64,000 nucleotides of DNA from JAFGUB01 sp050305515 (GTDB taxonomy: Bacteria; Campylobacterota; Campylobacteria; Campylobacterales; Sulfurimonadaceae), in the NCBI GenBank assembly GCA_050305515.1, contig JBNLFL010000008.1, forward strand, positions 124,001-188,000, written 5' to 3'. Position numbers and translations under genes: made by a program. Positions 7,477 through 16,009 of this stretch are shown here, piece after piece. Within the stretch, counting starts at the first letter, position 1. Every line of letters begins with the position of its first letter. The notes beneath the pieces are model-generated. The model was not told where the DNA came from. It ran no database searches and saw nothing but the letters and a program-made list of their open reading frames with translations.

Positions 7477-8280
7477 TTAAATTTTCAGTCCGTAAGGTTC
7501 ATTCTCAGCTATTTTCTTACGTAATGTGTTTCGGTTCAAGCCCAGACGTTCCGAAAGCTGCAATTGTGATTTAAAGCGTTTCATCCCTGCCTGAATGAGC
7601 GGTACTTCAAACAGATGCAGAAACTCGCGGTAATCATTGTTCGAACCGAGTTTATCAATGAGAAAAGACTCCATGATCTGCATAAGTTCTTTGTCATTGA
7701 TGTCATTGAGCAGATAGTTCATGGTAATCTGCCGTCGCAACGAATAGGCATTGTTTGATAGATCTGCCTCAATTGAATGAATATCAAAATCTTTCGTGAC
7801 ACCAAAGATCTCTTTGGCTTCAGCAATAAATTTCTGCTGGAGCATATCAACATCTTCAAAACGCTCACGAAGCGGCGGAAGCTGAACACGAATGGAAAAC
7901 ATCTCGTCATTCAGATGTGAAATCTGTGTAAAACTTGTCGTTGTAGCAACAAGCCGTACATGGTTCTCTTTCAAGGCGTCGTAAATGCGTTCAATACTCT
8001 GAGAATGTTGTATATTTGTAAGAATGATGCTGTCGATGCTGGGAATCGCCGCCATGATGGAATCAAAAGCGCGGGCATCAAACTGAGGAGATTCCGGTAA
8101 AATGTAACGGGCAAGCGTTGCTTTCCCTGTACCGTGTTCTCCGCCAATAAGGGCATTAACGGAGAGGCTTTTTAGCAAATTGGCTGTTTTATATGCCTCT
8201 TTGGAAGCTGCCGATGCTGTTAAAAAATTAGTGGCAACCACAGCTATGGCCACCGCCTCCGCAACATCCTGAATCATCAA
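7477..8280 (-). CDS. Degenerate NtrC-type AAA+ / Fis-HTH regulator
   Basis: At most 267 aa. The frame overlaps slyD by 53 bases if translated from 8280; a GTG at 8241 (about 254 aa) or a nearby non-ATG start is likelier because slyD has a convincing C-terminus there. It has a Walker-A-like GGEHGTGKATLARYI (46-60), a Walker B strand reduced to SIILTNI, an arginine-rich PPLRERFEDV typical of sigma-54 activators, and a C-terminal Fis-type helix-turn-helix LQLSERLGLNRNTLRKKI (about 242-259). I see no receiver domain, and no GAFTGA loop, which contacts sigma-54. It therefore looks like a DNA-binding derivative of an NtrC activator, probably unable to open sigma-54 promoters. Confidence 0.7.
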   Translation of the reverse strand: MMIQDVAEAVAIAVVATNFLTASAASKEAYKTANLLKSLSVNALIGGEHGTGKATLARYILPESPQFDARAFDSIMAAIPSIDSIILTNIQHSQSIERIYDALKENHVRLVATTTSFTQISHLNDEMFSIRVQLPPLRERFEDVDMLQQKFIAEAKEIFGVTKDFDIHSIEADLSNNAYSLRRQITMNYLLNDINDKELMQIMESFLIDKLGSNNDYREFLHLFEVPLIQAGMKRFKSQLQLSERLGLNRNTLRKKIAENEPYGLKI

Positions 8281-8746
8281 CCTTGTTCTCTGCCGGAATA
8301 CCGGTCATTGCTTCTTCGGCAGAGGCATCACGAACGCTGTTGAGAGTCACACTAAACATCAGATCTTTTCCGGCAAGCGGATGGTTAAAATCGATGACGA
8401 CATTTTCTTCACCGATCTCTTTGACAACAACCTGAACCGTACCGCCGTCTTCACCCTGACCATAAAGTGTCATACCGATGTTCAGATCAATACCAGCGAA
8501 CTGCTCTTTTGGCAGTTCCTGAAGTGCTTCACTGTTATATTCGCCATAGGCTTCTCCGGAACGTACAAGAACATCTGCCTGCTCGCCAACCGTCATATTA
8601 ACAATGCCTTTTTCGAGGCCCGGAATGATCTGACCTTTACCAAACATGAACACCAATGGTGCGCCACCCATATTACTGTCAATTACGGTATCGCCATCAC
8701 GCACTTCGTACTGGATGGAAACAACCTGATTTGTCTCGATTGCCAT
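8228..8746 (-). CDS. slyD: FKBP-type peptidyl-prolyl isomerase SlyD
   Basis: 172 aa. A prolyl isomerase and chaperone with the FKBP domain split by the insert-in-flap: VSIQYEVRDGDTVIDSNMGGAPLVFMFGKGQIIPGLEKGIVNM (residues about 9-51) is diagnostic. The tail GCCGGGGHSCGCH is rich in Cys and His, a short version of the nickel-binding tail through which SlyD supports hydrogenase maturation in other bacteria. A -10-like TAAAAT lies 24 bases upstream of the ATG, so it may start its own transcription unit (slyD, regulator, fabD, nitrilase, mtn, ttcA-like). Confidence 0.93.
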   Translation of the reverse strand: MAIETNQVVSIQYEVRDGDTVIDSNMGGAPLVFMFGKGQIIPGLEKGIVNMTVGEQADVLVRSGEAYGEYNSEALQELPKEQFAGIDLNIGMTLYGQGEDGGTVQVVVKEIGEENVVIDFNHPLAGKDLMFSVTLNSVRDASAEEAMTGIPAENKVDDSGCCGGGGHSCGCH

Positions 8747-8769
8747 AGTATCACCTTAATTTTTTGGGG

Positions 8770-8775
8770 ATTTTA
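8770..8775 (-). promoter_or_regulatory. Probable -10 element for slyD
   Basis: On the minus strand this reads TAAAAT, preceded by ATATGA, in the 68-base gap between cpoB and slyD. A weak stem-loop (GTGGC/GCCAC) just after the cpoB stop could end the upstream transcript. Confidence 0.4.
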
Positions 8776-8814
8776 TCATATTTTTCTATCGTGGCGCTGA
8801 ATCATGCCACCTAG

Positions 8815-9720
8815 CTACTTCAGCTTATCTAAACGCTTCTGTGCTTCGATGGCGATTTTGTCATCAGGATACGTTGCAATCAAGGCGTTTAAAAATGCCT
8901 TTGCATTGGCGCTGTCTCCGGTTTTTTCCATACAAACAGCACTGTGCAGCATAAGTGTCGGCATATACGATGCCTTGTCGTAAAGTTTGGCGCTCTCCTT
9001 AAAGTAGGAAAGCGCTTTGCCGAACTCACTCCGGTAATACCACATTTCACCTATCATATAATGCGCACGCGCAGGTTTATAGTTTTTTTCAATCAGATAC
9101 GTATACTCTTCAATAGCAGTAGTATATTCTTTTTGCTGATAGTGTTTATAGGCGTTGTCGGAGATTTCCGCACTGCTTAATCCACTATAGGGATTCCCCG
9201 AAGTTGCGACTGATTTCAGACTTTTACCCACACTGGATTTAAAACCATTAATATCTTCAACCAGACGATTGAACTCTTCTTTTGAGACATAATTGGCATT
9301 AATCGTATCAATAAGCTGTGAGAACTCCGTCAAAACTTTCTTCAACTGTGTAATATTTTCGGTATTGACTGCAATCTGTGCAGAGAGTTCTTTCTCTCTG
9401 GCAATCCGTTCACTCTCACTCAGATCTCTGGCACTTTGCAGCTGCTTAAGCTCAATGGCATTGGACTGGCTTTTTTCATTGATACCTTCGACAATGGTCT
9501 GTAGTCCGTCGACACGTTCCTGTATTGACTCAACACGACTTAACTGCTTGAAAGTCTTTTTTTCAATCGTATCAAGTGTTTTGCGGTTAGAGAGTATCTG
9601 TTTTTCGGTTTCAGTCAAACCATAGGGATTGGGACTATCAAGGTTACCGGCTCCGAATGCCGAGGGTTCGGCAGCGGAGAGCAAAAAAGGGGTTAGAAGA
9701 ATAAAAAGCGTAAGACGCAT
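8815..9720 (-). CDS. cpoB: Cell division coordinator CpoB / YbgF-like protein
   Basis: 301 aa, periplasmic: N-terminal signal sequence (MRLTLFILLTPFLLSAA). Residues about 40-160 are a long polar helical stretch (trimerisation coiled coil), followed by TPR repeats from about 180 to the end (YKHYQQKEYTTAIEEY..., HYMIGEMWYYRSEFGKALSYF...). CpoB coordinates the Tol-Pal constriction with peptidoglycan synthesis. It starts directly at the base after the pal stop, and corresponds in position to Cj0114. Confidence 0.85.
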   Translation of the reverse strand: MRLTLFILLTPFLLSAAEPSAFGAGNLDSPNPYGLTETEKQILSNRKTLDTIEKKTFKQLSRVESIQERVDGLQTIVEGINEKSQSNAIELKQLQSARDLSESERIAREKELSAQIAVNTENITQLKKVLTEFSQLIDTINANYVSKEEFNRLVEDINGFKSSVGKSLKSVATSGNPYSGLSSAEISDNAYKHYQQKEYTTAIEEYTYLIEKNYKPARAHYMIGEMWYYRSEFGKALSYFKESAKLYDKASYMPTLMLHSAVCMEKTGDSANAKAFLNALIATYPDDKIAIEAQKRLDKLK

Positions 9721-10275
9721 TTACGGAAGAAGTTTGAAATCTACGCGACGGTTCTGTGCCCAGCACTCTTTGGTTTTATCATTACATACAGGATTGCTTT
9801 CACCATAGCTGACCATAGAAATACGTTCTGCACTGATACCTTCATTGATCAATGATGTTTTAACAGTATTGGCACGCTTGAGACCTAGTGCATAGTTATA
9901 CTCGTCACTTCCCCATTCGTCACAATTTCCTTCAACCTTGATCATATAGTTGTTGGAATCATCTTTTACGATACCGGCATTGGTTTCCACTTTTTGCTGC
10001 ATCTCATCAGTCAGGTTAAACTGATCGAATGCGAAATTGACACTTTGCAGTTTGGACTCGAGTCCGCTCATGCTCATTTCATTACTGTCACCACTGGCAA
10101 TGCCATTTTCATCAACAACAACTTCCTCTGCAGTGACGGTTTCAGATGTCATGCCTTGAGAATCATTTGCAGACTTGCTGGTTTCCTGTGTTGCATCGAT
10201 CGCTGGATCTTTTGAACTACATCCGGAGAAGATCAATGCGGCAACAACGGCGCTGGAGAGTAACACTTTTTTCAT
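9721..10275 (-). CDS. pal: Peptidoglycan-associated lipoprotein Pal
   Basis: 184 aa with lipobox FSGC (Cys about 19) and a low-complexity acidic linker of about 50 residues. The C-terminal OmpA-like domain (about 75-184) contains the peptidoglycan-binding signature with GNCDEWGSDEYNYALGLKRA and ISMVSYGESNPVC. Pal anchors the outer membrane to peptidoglycan and is recruited by TolB and TolA during division. The residue before CDEWG is Asn in GNCDE, as usual for Pal. It has two C-terminal cysteines (CNDKTKEC) that could form a disulfide. Confidence 0.93.
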   Translation of the reverse strand: MKKVLLSSAVVAALIFSGCSSKDPAIDATQETSKSANDSQGMTSETVTAEEVVVDENGIASGDSNEMSMSGLESKLQSVNFAFDQFNLTDEMQQKVETNAGIVKDDSNNYMIKVEGNCDEWGSDEYNYALGLKRANTVKTSLINEGISAERISMVSYGESNPVCNDKTKECWAQNRRVDFKLLP

Positions 10276-10336
10276 TATCTATCACCTTTTTTAAAATTCG
10301 CATATTCTAGCAAACATTTCTTTAACGAATCGAAAA

Positions 10337-11584
10337 TCACCAGTCTAGCGATTGAATTTTCCCCATTTTCAGAGGAAAGAGATAGTTTTTGTTGTAGGCG
10401 AGCCTGACAATCCCGATCGAACTCTGATTCTGATAATTTTTAATGAATAAAATAGCGCCACCATCTTTTGAAAAGCGTGGAAACTCATTCACACCGGTCG
10501 CTGTCAAGCGCCGGATAAAGTCGGTTTTTGTCGATATCAGATGAAGATTGAACGTATTGGCAGAAAAAGCATTGGAGGTTTCCCGTGACTTGTAAACGAT
10601 ATATTCATTATGAGCACTACATGCTACGTTACTCTTCCCGTAGTAGACCAGCTGTTCAACGCTTTTAGAGTCTATTTTTTTAGAGAACACATTGGGATAT
10701 CCCATACGGTTGGAAATGAAAACAATACTTTCATCATCCATAAACTGTCCGCTGACGTCAATGCCGCTGTAGAATGTCAATTGTCGGTATTTACCGGTAC
10801 GGACCTCATAAAGATAGATATCAGGCTGCCCGTTCGGTGCCATCGTCAACAGAAGCTTTTCTCCGTCATCACTGACATCGGAACAGACCATCATACCGTC
10901 CGATTCCATAATCTTGCGCTTTTGTCCTGTCTTTGTATCAATACGAAAAAGTGTCGGTTTGAGTGTAGTAAGCGATGTGTAATAGAGTGCATCCTGACGT
11001 TCATTGGCCCATTGGGGAAACACGTTAAGCCCTCCCTTAATGATGACATGCTGGTATGTCAGCGTATAATCGGTAATCACGATTTCGCTGGTATTGCTGG
11101 AAGTAAGTCTTGAAATGACAACTTTTTTCTTCATCCATTCAACGGGTGGCTCACCGAGAGCACTGTTCACATCATATGCAATAGTGTGCACCACAAAAAT
11201 TGCAAGATCTTCATTAGCAATCGAATAACGTTTTTGCAGTATCACACTGCCATGTTCATACAGCTTGATCTGCATCACATATCCGTTATCTTCAGTAAGA
11301 ATTCGAAAACGAAGCACATAATCGCGTTTTGCATTGTTACGGCTCACTTTGCTTTCATCGAAATCAACTGCTTCAGCCGTACGTTCCACATTGAAAAGAC
11401 TGAGAACATTCATATCACTAATCAAGGCTTTCGAAAACTTTTTGTTTAATGGAGAATCAGGTATATCGCTGCCCACTTCAATAGCCATAGCGGGCAACGA
11501 ATCAACTTTTTTTATGACCTCAATGGTCGCATCGGAAGCCCATACCTGGAAAAAAAATAAAAATAACAGCGGCACAAAACGCAT
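10337..11584 (-). CDS. tolB: Tol-Pal system protein TolB
   Basis: 415 aa with an N-terminal signal peptide (MRFVPLLFLFFFQVWA). The N-terminal domain (to about 165) is followed by a six-bladed beta-propeller with TolB repeats such as FPQWANERQDALYYTS, ICSDVSDDGEKLLLTMAPNGQPDIYLYEV-type segments and FPRFSKDGGAILFIKN. It is the periplasmic partner of Pal and TolA. The start is 2 bases from the tolA stop, so it is translationally coupled. Confidence 0.93.
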   Translation of the reverse strand: MRFVPLLFLFFFQVWASDATIEVIKKVDSLPAMAIEVGSDIPDSPLNKKFSKALISDMNVLSLFNVERTAEAVDFDESKVSRNNAKRDYVLRFRILTEDNGYVMQIKLYEHGSVILQKRYSIANEDLAIFVVHTIAYDVNSALGEPPVEWMKKKVVISRLTSSNTSEIVITDYTLTYQHVIIKGGLNVFPQWANERQDALYYTSLTTLKPTLFRIDTKTGQKRKIMESDGMMVCSDVSDDGEKLLLTMAPNGQPDIYLYEVRTGKYRQLTFYSGIDVSGQFMDDESIVFISNRMGYPNVFSKKIDSKSVEQLVYYGKSNVACSAHNEYIVYKSRETSNAFSANTFNLHLISTKTDFIRRLTATGVNEFPRFSKDGGAILFIKNYQNQSSIGIVRLAYNKNYLFPLKMGKIQSLDW

Positions 11585-11585
11585 A

Positions 11586-12329
11586 CTACTCCTTTGCCAT
11601 CAAGATAATATCAATCGATAGGGCTCGACCGTCAGGATTTTTTGGAAATTTTACTGGCTTCAGTCTCTGACTTAGTCGATCCGTTTCTGTATTAAACAGC
11701 GTACTCCCGGAATACGCAAGTACTCGAAAATTCTTCAATTCTCCATTTGCATCCAGCCATATGCGTATTTTTGCACTGTTGCCTTCACTGTTAACCGGAG
11801 GAAAGAAATTTTCATAAACAATACCCTGGATTGTAGCCAAATATTCGTTCACTTCCTTTGCGGTAGACGCAGATGGAGTACCCATACTGCTCATTTTTAT
11901 TAATTCAAGCGACTCAAGTTTTTTGGAAATATCAGAATCCCTTTTTTGTGTCGTCTGAATACGTTTTTGGATTTGGGAAATCTGTGCGTCTTTAATCTGC
12001 TTGACAGGCGCGCGTTTGTCATAAACAACTTTTTTTGCCTGTACATTCGAAAACAATGAAGAGATATCTGCCGGTGCAGCCGCATTTTTTTCCGGTTTTG
12101 GCTCAGAAATTTTCTGTTGAACAGGTTCGGGAGACTTATTTAGAGGTTTGGAAACAGGTTTGGGATCGTTCATCATGATAGAAACCGAAAGGAACTCGGC
12201 TTTTTTCAGAGCAAAATTCTTGACAGAATCATTCATAAAAAGGAGTTGGGTAAACAGTATCAGCACCCCGAAAAAAAGCGTGAATGCAATCAGACCGCTT
12301 ACATAAAAGAATGTAGCTTCTCTATCCAT
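11586..12329 (-). CDS. tolA: TolA/TonB C-terminal domain protein
   Basis: 247 aa: a single N-terminal membrane helix (about residues 11-33), a Pro/Lys-rich periplasmic linker (about 60-150), and a TonB-like C-terminal domain (about 165-247, AKIRIWLDANGELKNFRVLAYSGS). Together with TolQ and TolR upstream it forms the inner-membrane energy transducer that pulls on Pal/TolB. The ATG overlaps the tolR stop by 8 bases. Its placement between tolR and tolB argues for TolA function over TonB. Confidence 0.85.
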   Translation of the reverse strand: MDREATFFYVSGLIAFTLFFGVLILFTQLLFMNDSVKNFALKKAEFLSVSIMMNDPKPVSKPLNKSPEPVQQKISEPKPEKNAAAPADISSLFSNVQAKKVVYDKRAPVKQIKDAQISQIQKRIQTTQKRDSDISKKLESLELIKMSSMGTPSASTAKEVNEYLATIQGIVYENFFPPVNSEGNSAKIRIWLDANGELKNFRVLAYSGSTLFNTETDRLSQRLKPVKFPKNPDGRALSIDIILMAKE

Positions 12330-12714
12330 TGGTCGCTAAAGAGACTTCGCTGAAACCGGCGCGCTTGACTGTTGCAAGAATAGACATAACAACACCATAA
12401 TCCAGATGCTTGTCGGCACTGATCATAACACTTGAACTTTTATCAAGCTGTTGAGAAAACTGATAAAAATTATCGCCAAATGTCGCAAAGTCAAAATTAT
12501 TCTTGTTGACAGTAATTTCCCGTTTTTCATTAATAGAGATGTGTACCGGTTTTTTATCTGCCATCTCTTTTTGCGCAGAGCCCTGTGGAAGATTAATAAG
12601 CTCTTCATAGACAATATTCGGCGCAATAACCATTAAAATTGCCAAAAGCACCAGCATGACATCTACCAAAGGTGTAATGTTGAGTTCGGGTTTCTCTTCC
12701 CAGTCGTACTGCAT
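12322..12714 (-). CDS. tolR: Biopolymer transport protein TolR/ExbD
   Basis: 130 aa from the ATG at 12714, chosen because it lies 8 bases past the tolQ stop behind an AGGAT box; the longer frame to 12744 would overlap tolQ by 23 bases. One membrane helix (about residues 15-35) begins with NITPLVDVMLVLLAIL, which carries the proton-pathway Asp of the ExbD/TolR family. The periplasmic domain is about 90 residues. It partners TolQ in proton-motive-force coupling. Confidence 0.92.
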   Translation of the reverse strand: MQYDWEEKPELNITPLVDVMLVLLAILMVIAPNIVYEELINLPQGSAQKEMADKKPVHISINEKREITVNKNNFDFATFGDNFYQFSQQLDKSSSVMISADKHLDYGVVMSILATVKRAGFSEVSLATNG

Positions 12715-12721
12715 GAGTATC

Positions 12722-13285
12722 CTATCGCGATAATAGGGTATCACCCTGCATACGAATCAGGCCAATGAGATCAAATGTCTGTCTTTTAAGAATCTGATGA
12801 TAGGTATAAGCAAAAATAGCTACAAAGATTCCGGCTGCCGTAGCTACAAGTGCATCAGAAACGCCTGCTGCGATAATGCTCATCGTTCCACTGGCCTGAC
12901 CTATATGGGAAAAGGTATCCAAAATCGATACAACGGTTCCGAAAAGACCGATAAACGGAGCCGTTGACGCTACAATAGAAAGAAATGAAAGACCGCGTGT
13001 GGCATCTTTGGTGGCTGCATAAATTCCAAGATCAAATACTTCACGGCTCATTTTCATCGATGTTTTCAGAAAATGGCTCAGGTAGGAAAGATCCGAGACG
13101 GTAGGTGCACCCATCAAAAGTGCTTCAAGGGAATTGCTCTCTTTGGAACTCCACTCTCTTAAAAGCAGATAGCGGTAAAGAAAAATCCAGGTCAATGCAA
13201 TAAAATAGGAGGAAAGAACCCCGAGCACAACAAGTGTGACCGGGTGACTTTTCAAATAAAAATCGATGAATGGCTCAAACATCAA
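12722..13285 (-). CDS. tolQ: Proton channel TolQ/ExbB
   Basis: 187 aa with three membrane helices: about 14-36, 95-120 and 135-160. The conserved TolQ segment IVASTAPFIGLFGTVVSIL and the AAGVSDALVATAAGIFVAIFAY helix carry the small residues and Thr that line the proton path. It begins one base after the atpC stop, so the Tol genes are transcribed as a continuation of the ATP synthase operon. Confidence 0.93.
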   Translation of the reverse strand: MMFEPFIDFYLKSHPVTLVVLGVLSSYFIALTWIFLYRYLLLREWSSKESNSLEALLMGAPTVSDLSYLSHFLKTSMKMSREVFDLGIYAATKDATRGLSFLSIVASTAPFIGLFGTVVSILDTFSHIGQASGTMSIIAAGVSDALVATAAGIFVAIFAYTYHQILKRQTFDLIGLIRMQGDTLLSR

Positions 13286-13678
13286 TCAGATCAGTTTTTG
13301 AGCAGCGCTTTCAATCTTGGCAGAGACGGAAGCAATTGCAATGTTGGAGTCAGATACATCATGCAGCAATGTTTTGGCATCATCAAGGGCTTTGGCCACT
13401 TCACTCTCATTTTCACCGCGAATGGCTACAGCACCGTCAACCAATACGACAACCTTCTCTTCATCAACCTGGACAACGCCCCAGTTAACGACGACAGATT
13501 CAACTGTTTTATTCTCTTTCTCGATATCGATGACACCAGCTTTGAGCAGTGTCGTCAATGTAGCGTGATGCGGCAATACACCGAATTCACCCTCTTCACC
13601 AGGTAGTGTTACACTCAGAGCCAATCCATTATAGATTGGACCACTAGGTGTAATCACTTCAAGTTTTAGCGTTTCCAT
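13286..13678 (-). CDS. atpC: ATP synthase epsilon subunit
   Basis: 130 aa, normal length. The N-terminal beta-sandwich begins LKLEVITPSGPIYNG and includes GEFGVLPHHATLTTLLKAGV, followed by a C-terminal helical hairpin (about 88-130). It is part of the F1 central stalk and regulates rotation. It is the last atp gene, directly followed by tolQ. Confidence 0.96.
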   Translation of the reverse strand: METLKLEVITPSGPIYNGLALSVTLPGEEGEFGVLPHHATLTTLLKAGVIDIEKENKTVESVVVNWGVVQVDEEKVVVLVDGAVAIRGENESEVAKALDDAKTLLHDVSDSNIAIASVSAKIESAAQKLI

Positions 13679-13698
13679 AGTTGTCCTTTAATCAGCAA

Positions 13699-15099
13699 CT
13701 ATTTGCTTTTCATTTTTTCAGCTTTTTCAATCGCTTCGTTCATATCACCTACCATGTAGAAAGCACCTTCAGGCATGTGATCGTAATCACCATTGAGAAT
13801 TCCCTGGAATCCTTTAATGGTATCTTCTAGCTTAACGTATTTACCGGGTGAACCTGTAAATACCTCTGCAACGAAGAACGGCTGAGAAAGGAATTTCTCA
13901 ATTTTACGTGCGCGTTCAACCGTTGCTTTGTCTTCTTCAGAAAGCTCATCCATACCAAGAATCGCAATGATATCCTGAAGATCTTTATACTTCTGAAGTG
14001 TCTGCTGAACACCACGTGCAACACCGTAATGTTCTTCACCGATAATCTGCGGATCAAGCAGACGTGATGTAGAATCAAGTGGATCTACCGCAGGATAGAT
14101 ACCTTTTTCAGCAATTTTACGATTCAGAACTGTTGTCGCATCAAGGTGTGCAAAAACGGAAGCCGGAGCTGGGTCTGTCAGGTCGTCAGCAGGTACGTAA
14201 ACCGCTTGAACCGATGTAATAGAACCATTTTTGGTTGATGTAATACGATCTTGAAGCGCACCCATTTCTCGTGCCAGTGTCGGCTGATAACCAACCGCAG
14301 AAGGGATACGTCCGAGAAGCGCTGACATTTCAGAACCAGACTGGGCAAATCGGAAAATATTGTCGATAAACATCAATACATCAAGATTTTTTTCATCACG
14401 GAAATATTCCGCCATGGTCAAACCTGTCAGTGCAATACGGTTACGTGCTCCAGGAGGCTCGCTCATCTGCCCGTAGCAGAGTGCAACTTTATCCAAAACG
14501 TTCGATTCTTTCATCTCATGATACAGGTCATTACCTTCACGAGTACGTTCTCCGACACCTGCAAATACGGAAAGTCCGTCATGGCCGTGTGCAACGTTAT
14601 GAATCAGTTCCATGATGATAACGGTTTTACCAACACCGGCACCACCGAAGAGACCGACTTTACCACCTTTTGCATAAGGAGCGAGCAGGTCGACAACTTT
14701 AATACCGGTTTCGAACATTTCTGTACGTGTACTCTGCTCAACCAGCGCAGGTGGATCACGGTGAATAGACCATGTCGGTGCATCCGTTACCTGATCACCG
14801 CCGTCAATTGTTTCACCGATAACATTAAAAATACGGCCGAGTACTTTCTCGCCAACCGGTACTTTAATAGGAGCACCTGTTGCATTTGCAGCCATACCGC
14901 GCACCAGACCTTCACTCATATCCATGGCGATAGTACGTACGCGACCATCTCCAAGGTGTGCAGCAACTTCAAGAACCAGTTTGAAACTTGAACCTTCTAC
15001 ACTTGCATTAACTTCAATTGCTTCATTGATCGCAGGAAGATACCCTTCAAAATCAACATCAACAACCGGACCAATTACTTGGGCAATTTTACCAATCAT
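13699..15099 (-). CDS. atpD: ATP synthase beta subunit
   Basis: 466 aa, the catalytic F1 subunit. P-loop GGAGVGKTVIIMELIHN (about 148-164), the catalytic Glu in GERTREGNDLYHEM and ATP-synthase signature PAVDPLDSTSRLL are visible. The frame is open to 15114, but the sequence AGAGGAGAA just before the ATGs at 15102/15099 is the Shine-Dalgarno, so MIGKIAQVIG at 15099 is the best start. Confidence 0.97.
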   Translation of the reverse strand: MIGKIAQVIGPVVDVDFEGYLPAINEAIEVNASVEGSSFKLVLEVAAHLGDGRVRTIAMDMSEGLVRGMAANATGAPIKVPVGEKVLGRIFNVIGETIDGGDQVTDAPTWSIHRDPPALVEQSTRTEMFETGIKVVDLLAPYAKGGKVGLFGGAGVGKTVIIMELIHNVAHGHDGLSVFAGVGERTREGNDLYHEMKESNVLDKVALCYGQMSEPPGARNRIALTGLTMAEYFRDEKNLDVLMFIDNIFRFAQSGSEMSALLGRIPSAVGYQPTLAREMGALQDRITSTKNGSITSVQAVYVPADDLTDPAPASVFAHLDATTVLNRKIAEKGIYPAVDPLDSTSRLLDPQIIGEEHYGVARGVQQTLQKYKDLQDIIAILGMDELSEEDKATVERARKIEKFLSQPFFVAEVFTGSPGKYVKLEDTIKGFQGILNGDYDHMPEGAFYMVGDMNEAIEKAEKMKSK

Positions 15100-15113
15100 C
15101 ATTTCTCCTCTCA

Positions 15114-16001
15114 TTATTTCATCGACTCGACGCCGCTGATAATCTCAATAAGTTCTGTTGTAATCGCTTCTTGTCGTGCTTTGTTATATTTCACGTTCAG
15201 AGATTTGACCATCTCTTTCGCATTGTTTGTCGCTGCATCCATAGCCTGCATACGCGCACTGTGTTCTGCCGCAACGGAATCGATCAAAGCGTAATACATG
15301 TTATACTCAACATACTTTTCAATCAAAGCGTTGAGCATTTTTTCATGATCTTCAGCTTCAATTTCCAGAATTGACTGTTTTGCTTCATTACAATCGAATT
15401 CGTCAACATTGACAGGGAGTACACGTTTCGTCTGCAATTCCTGTGTAATGACGTTTTTATACCCATTATAGACAATATAAACAGCGTCAATTTTGCCTTC
15501 ATAATAATCGAGTATCGACGTTTGAATAAACTCTGCAGCACGCTGCATATCCGGTGCGGAACTCAGGTCTTTTACGGCATCAAGCAATTCGACTTCATTA
15601 TAAGTGAAATACTCGATCCCTTTTTTCCCAATCCCGCGAAGACGGATTTTTACTTTTTTCTCTTTATGCTCTTCCATCATTTTGCGAACGGCTTTAATCG
15701 TCTGCATGTTGAATCCACCACACAGACCTTTATCTGCCGTTACAAAAATAATGTCGACCATTGCAGGCGCATCAATCTTTGCAAAAGCACGGCTTTCAAT
15801 GCCACCTACTTTTTGACATTTGACACGCAACGCAATTTCGGCGATTACCTGATTGGTTTTTTGAGCAAAGAGACGAGAACGTTTCGCCAGCTCTTCTGCA
15901 CGACGCAGTTTCGCTGTCGAAACCAGTTTCATGGCACGCGTAGTTTTCTGCGTGCTTGATACACTCTTGATCTTTCTTTGAATCTCTTTGAGGTTAGCCA
16001 T
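15114..16001 (-). CDS. atpG: ATP synthase gamma subunit
   Basis: 295 aa, the rotating shaft of F1. The N-terminal coiled-coil helix begins MANLKEIQRKIKSVSSTQKTT; the middle Rossmann-like domain holds DIIFVTADKGLCGGFN; the C-terminal helix ends in the signature region NKARQEAITTELIEIISG. It lies 8 bases after atpA. Confidence 0.97.
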   Translation of the reverse strand: MANLKEIQRKIKSVSSTQKTTRAMKLVSTAKLRRAEELAKRSRLFAQKTNQVIAEIALRVKCQKVGGIESRAFAKIDAPAMVDIIFVTADKGLCGGFNMQTIKAVRKMMEEHKEKKVKIRLRGIGKKGIEYFTYNEVELLDAVKDLSSAPDMQRAAEFIQTSILDYYEGKIDAVYIVYNGYKNVITQELQTKRVLPVNVDEFDCNEAKQSILEIEAEDHEKMLNALIEKYVEYNMYYALIDSVAAEHSARMQAMDAATNNAKEMVKSLNVKYNKARQEAITTELIEIISGVESMK

Positions 16002-16009
16002 AACGGTCC

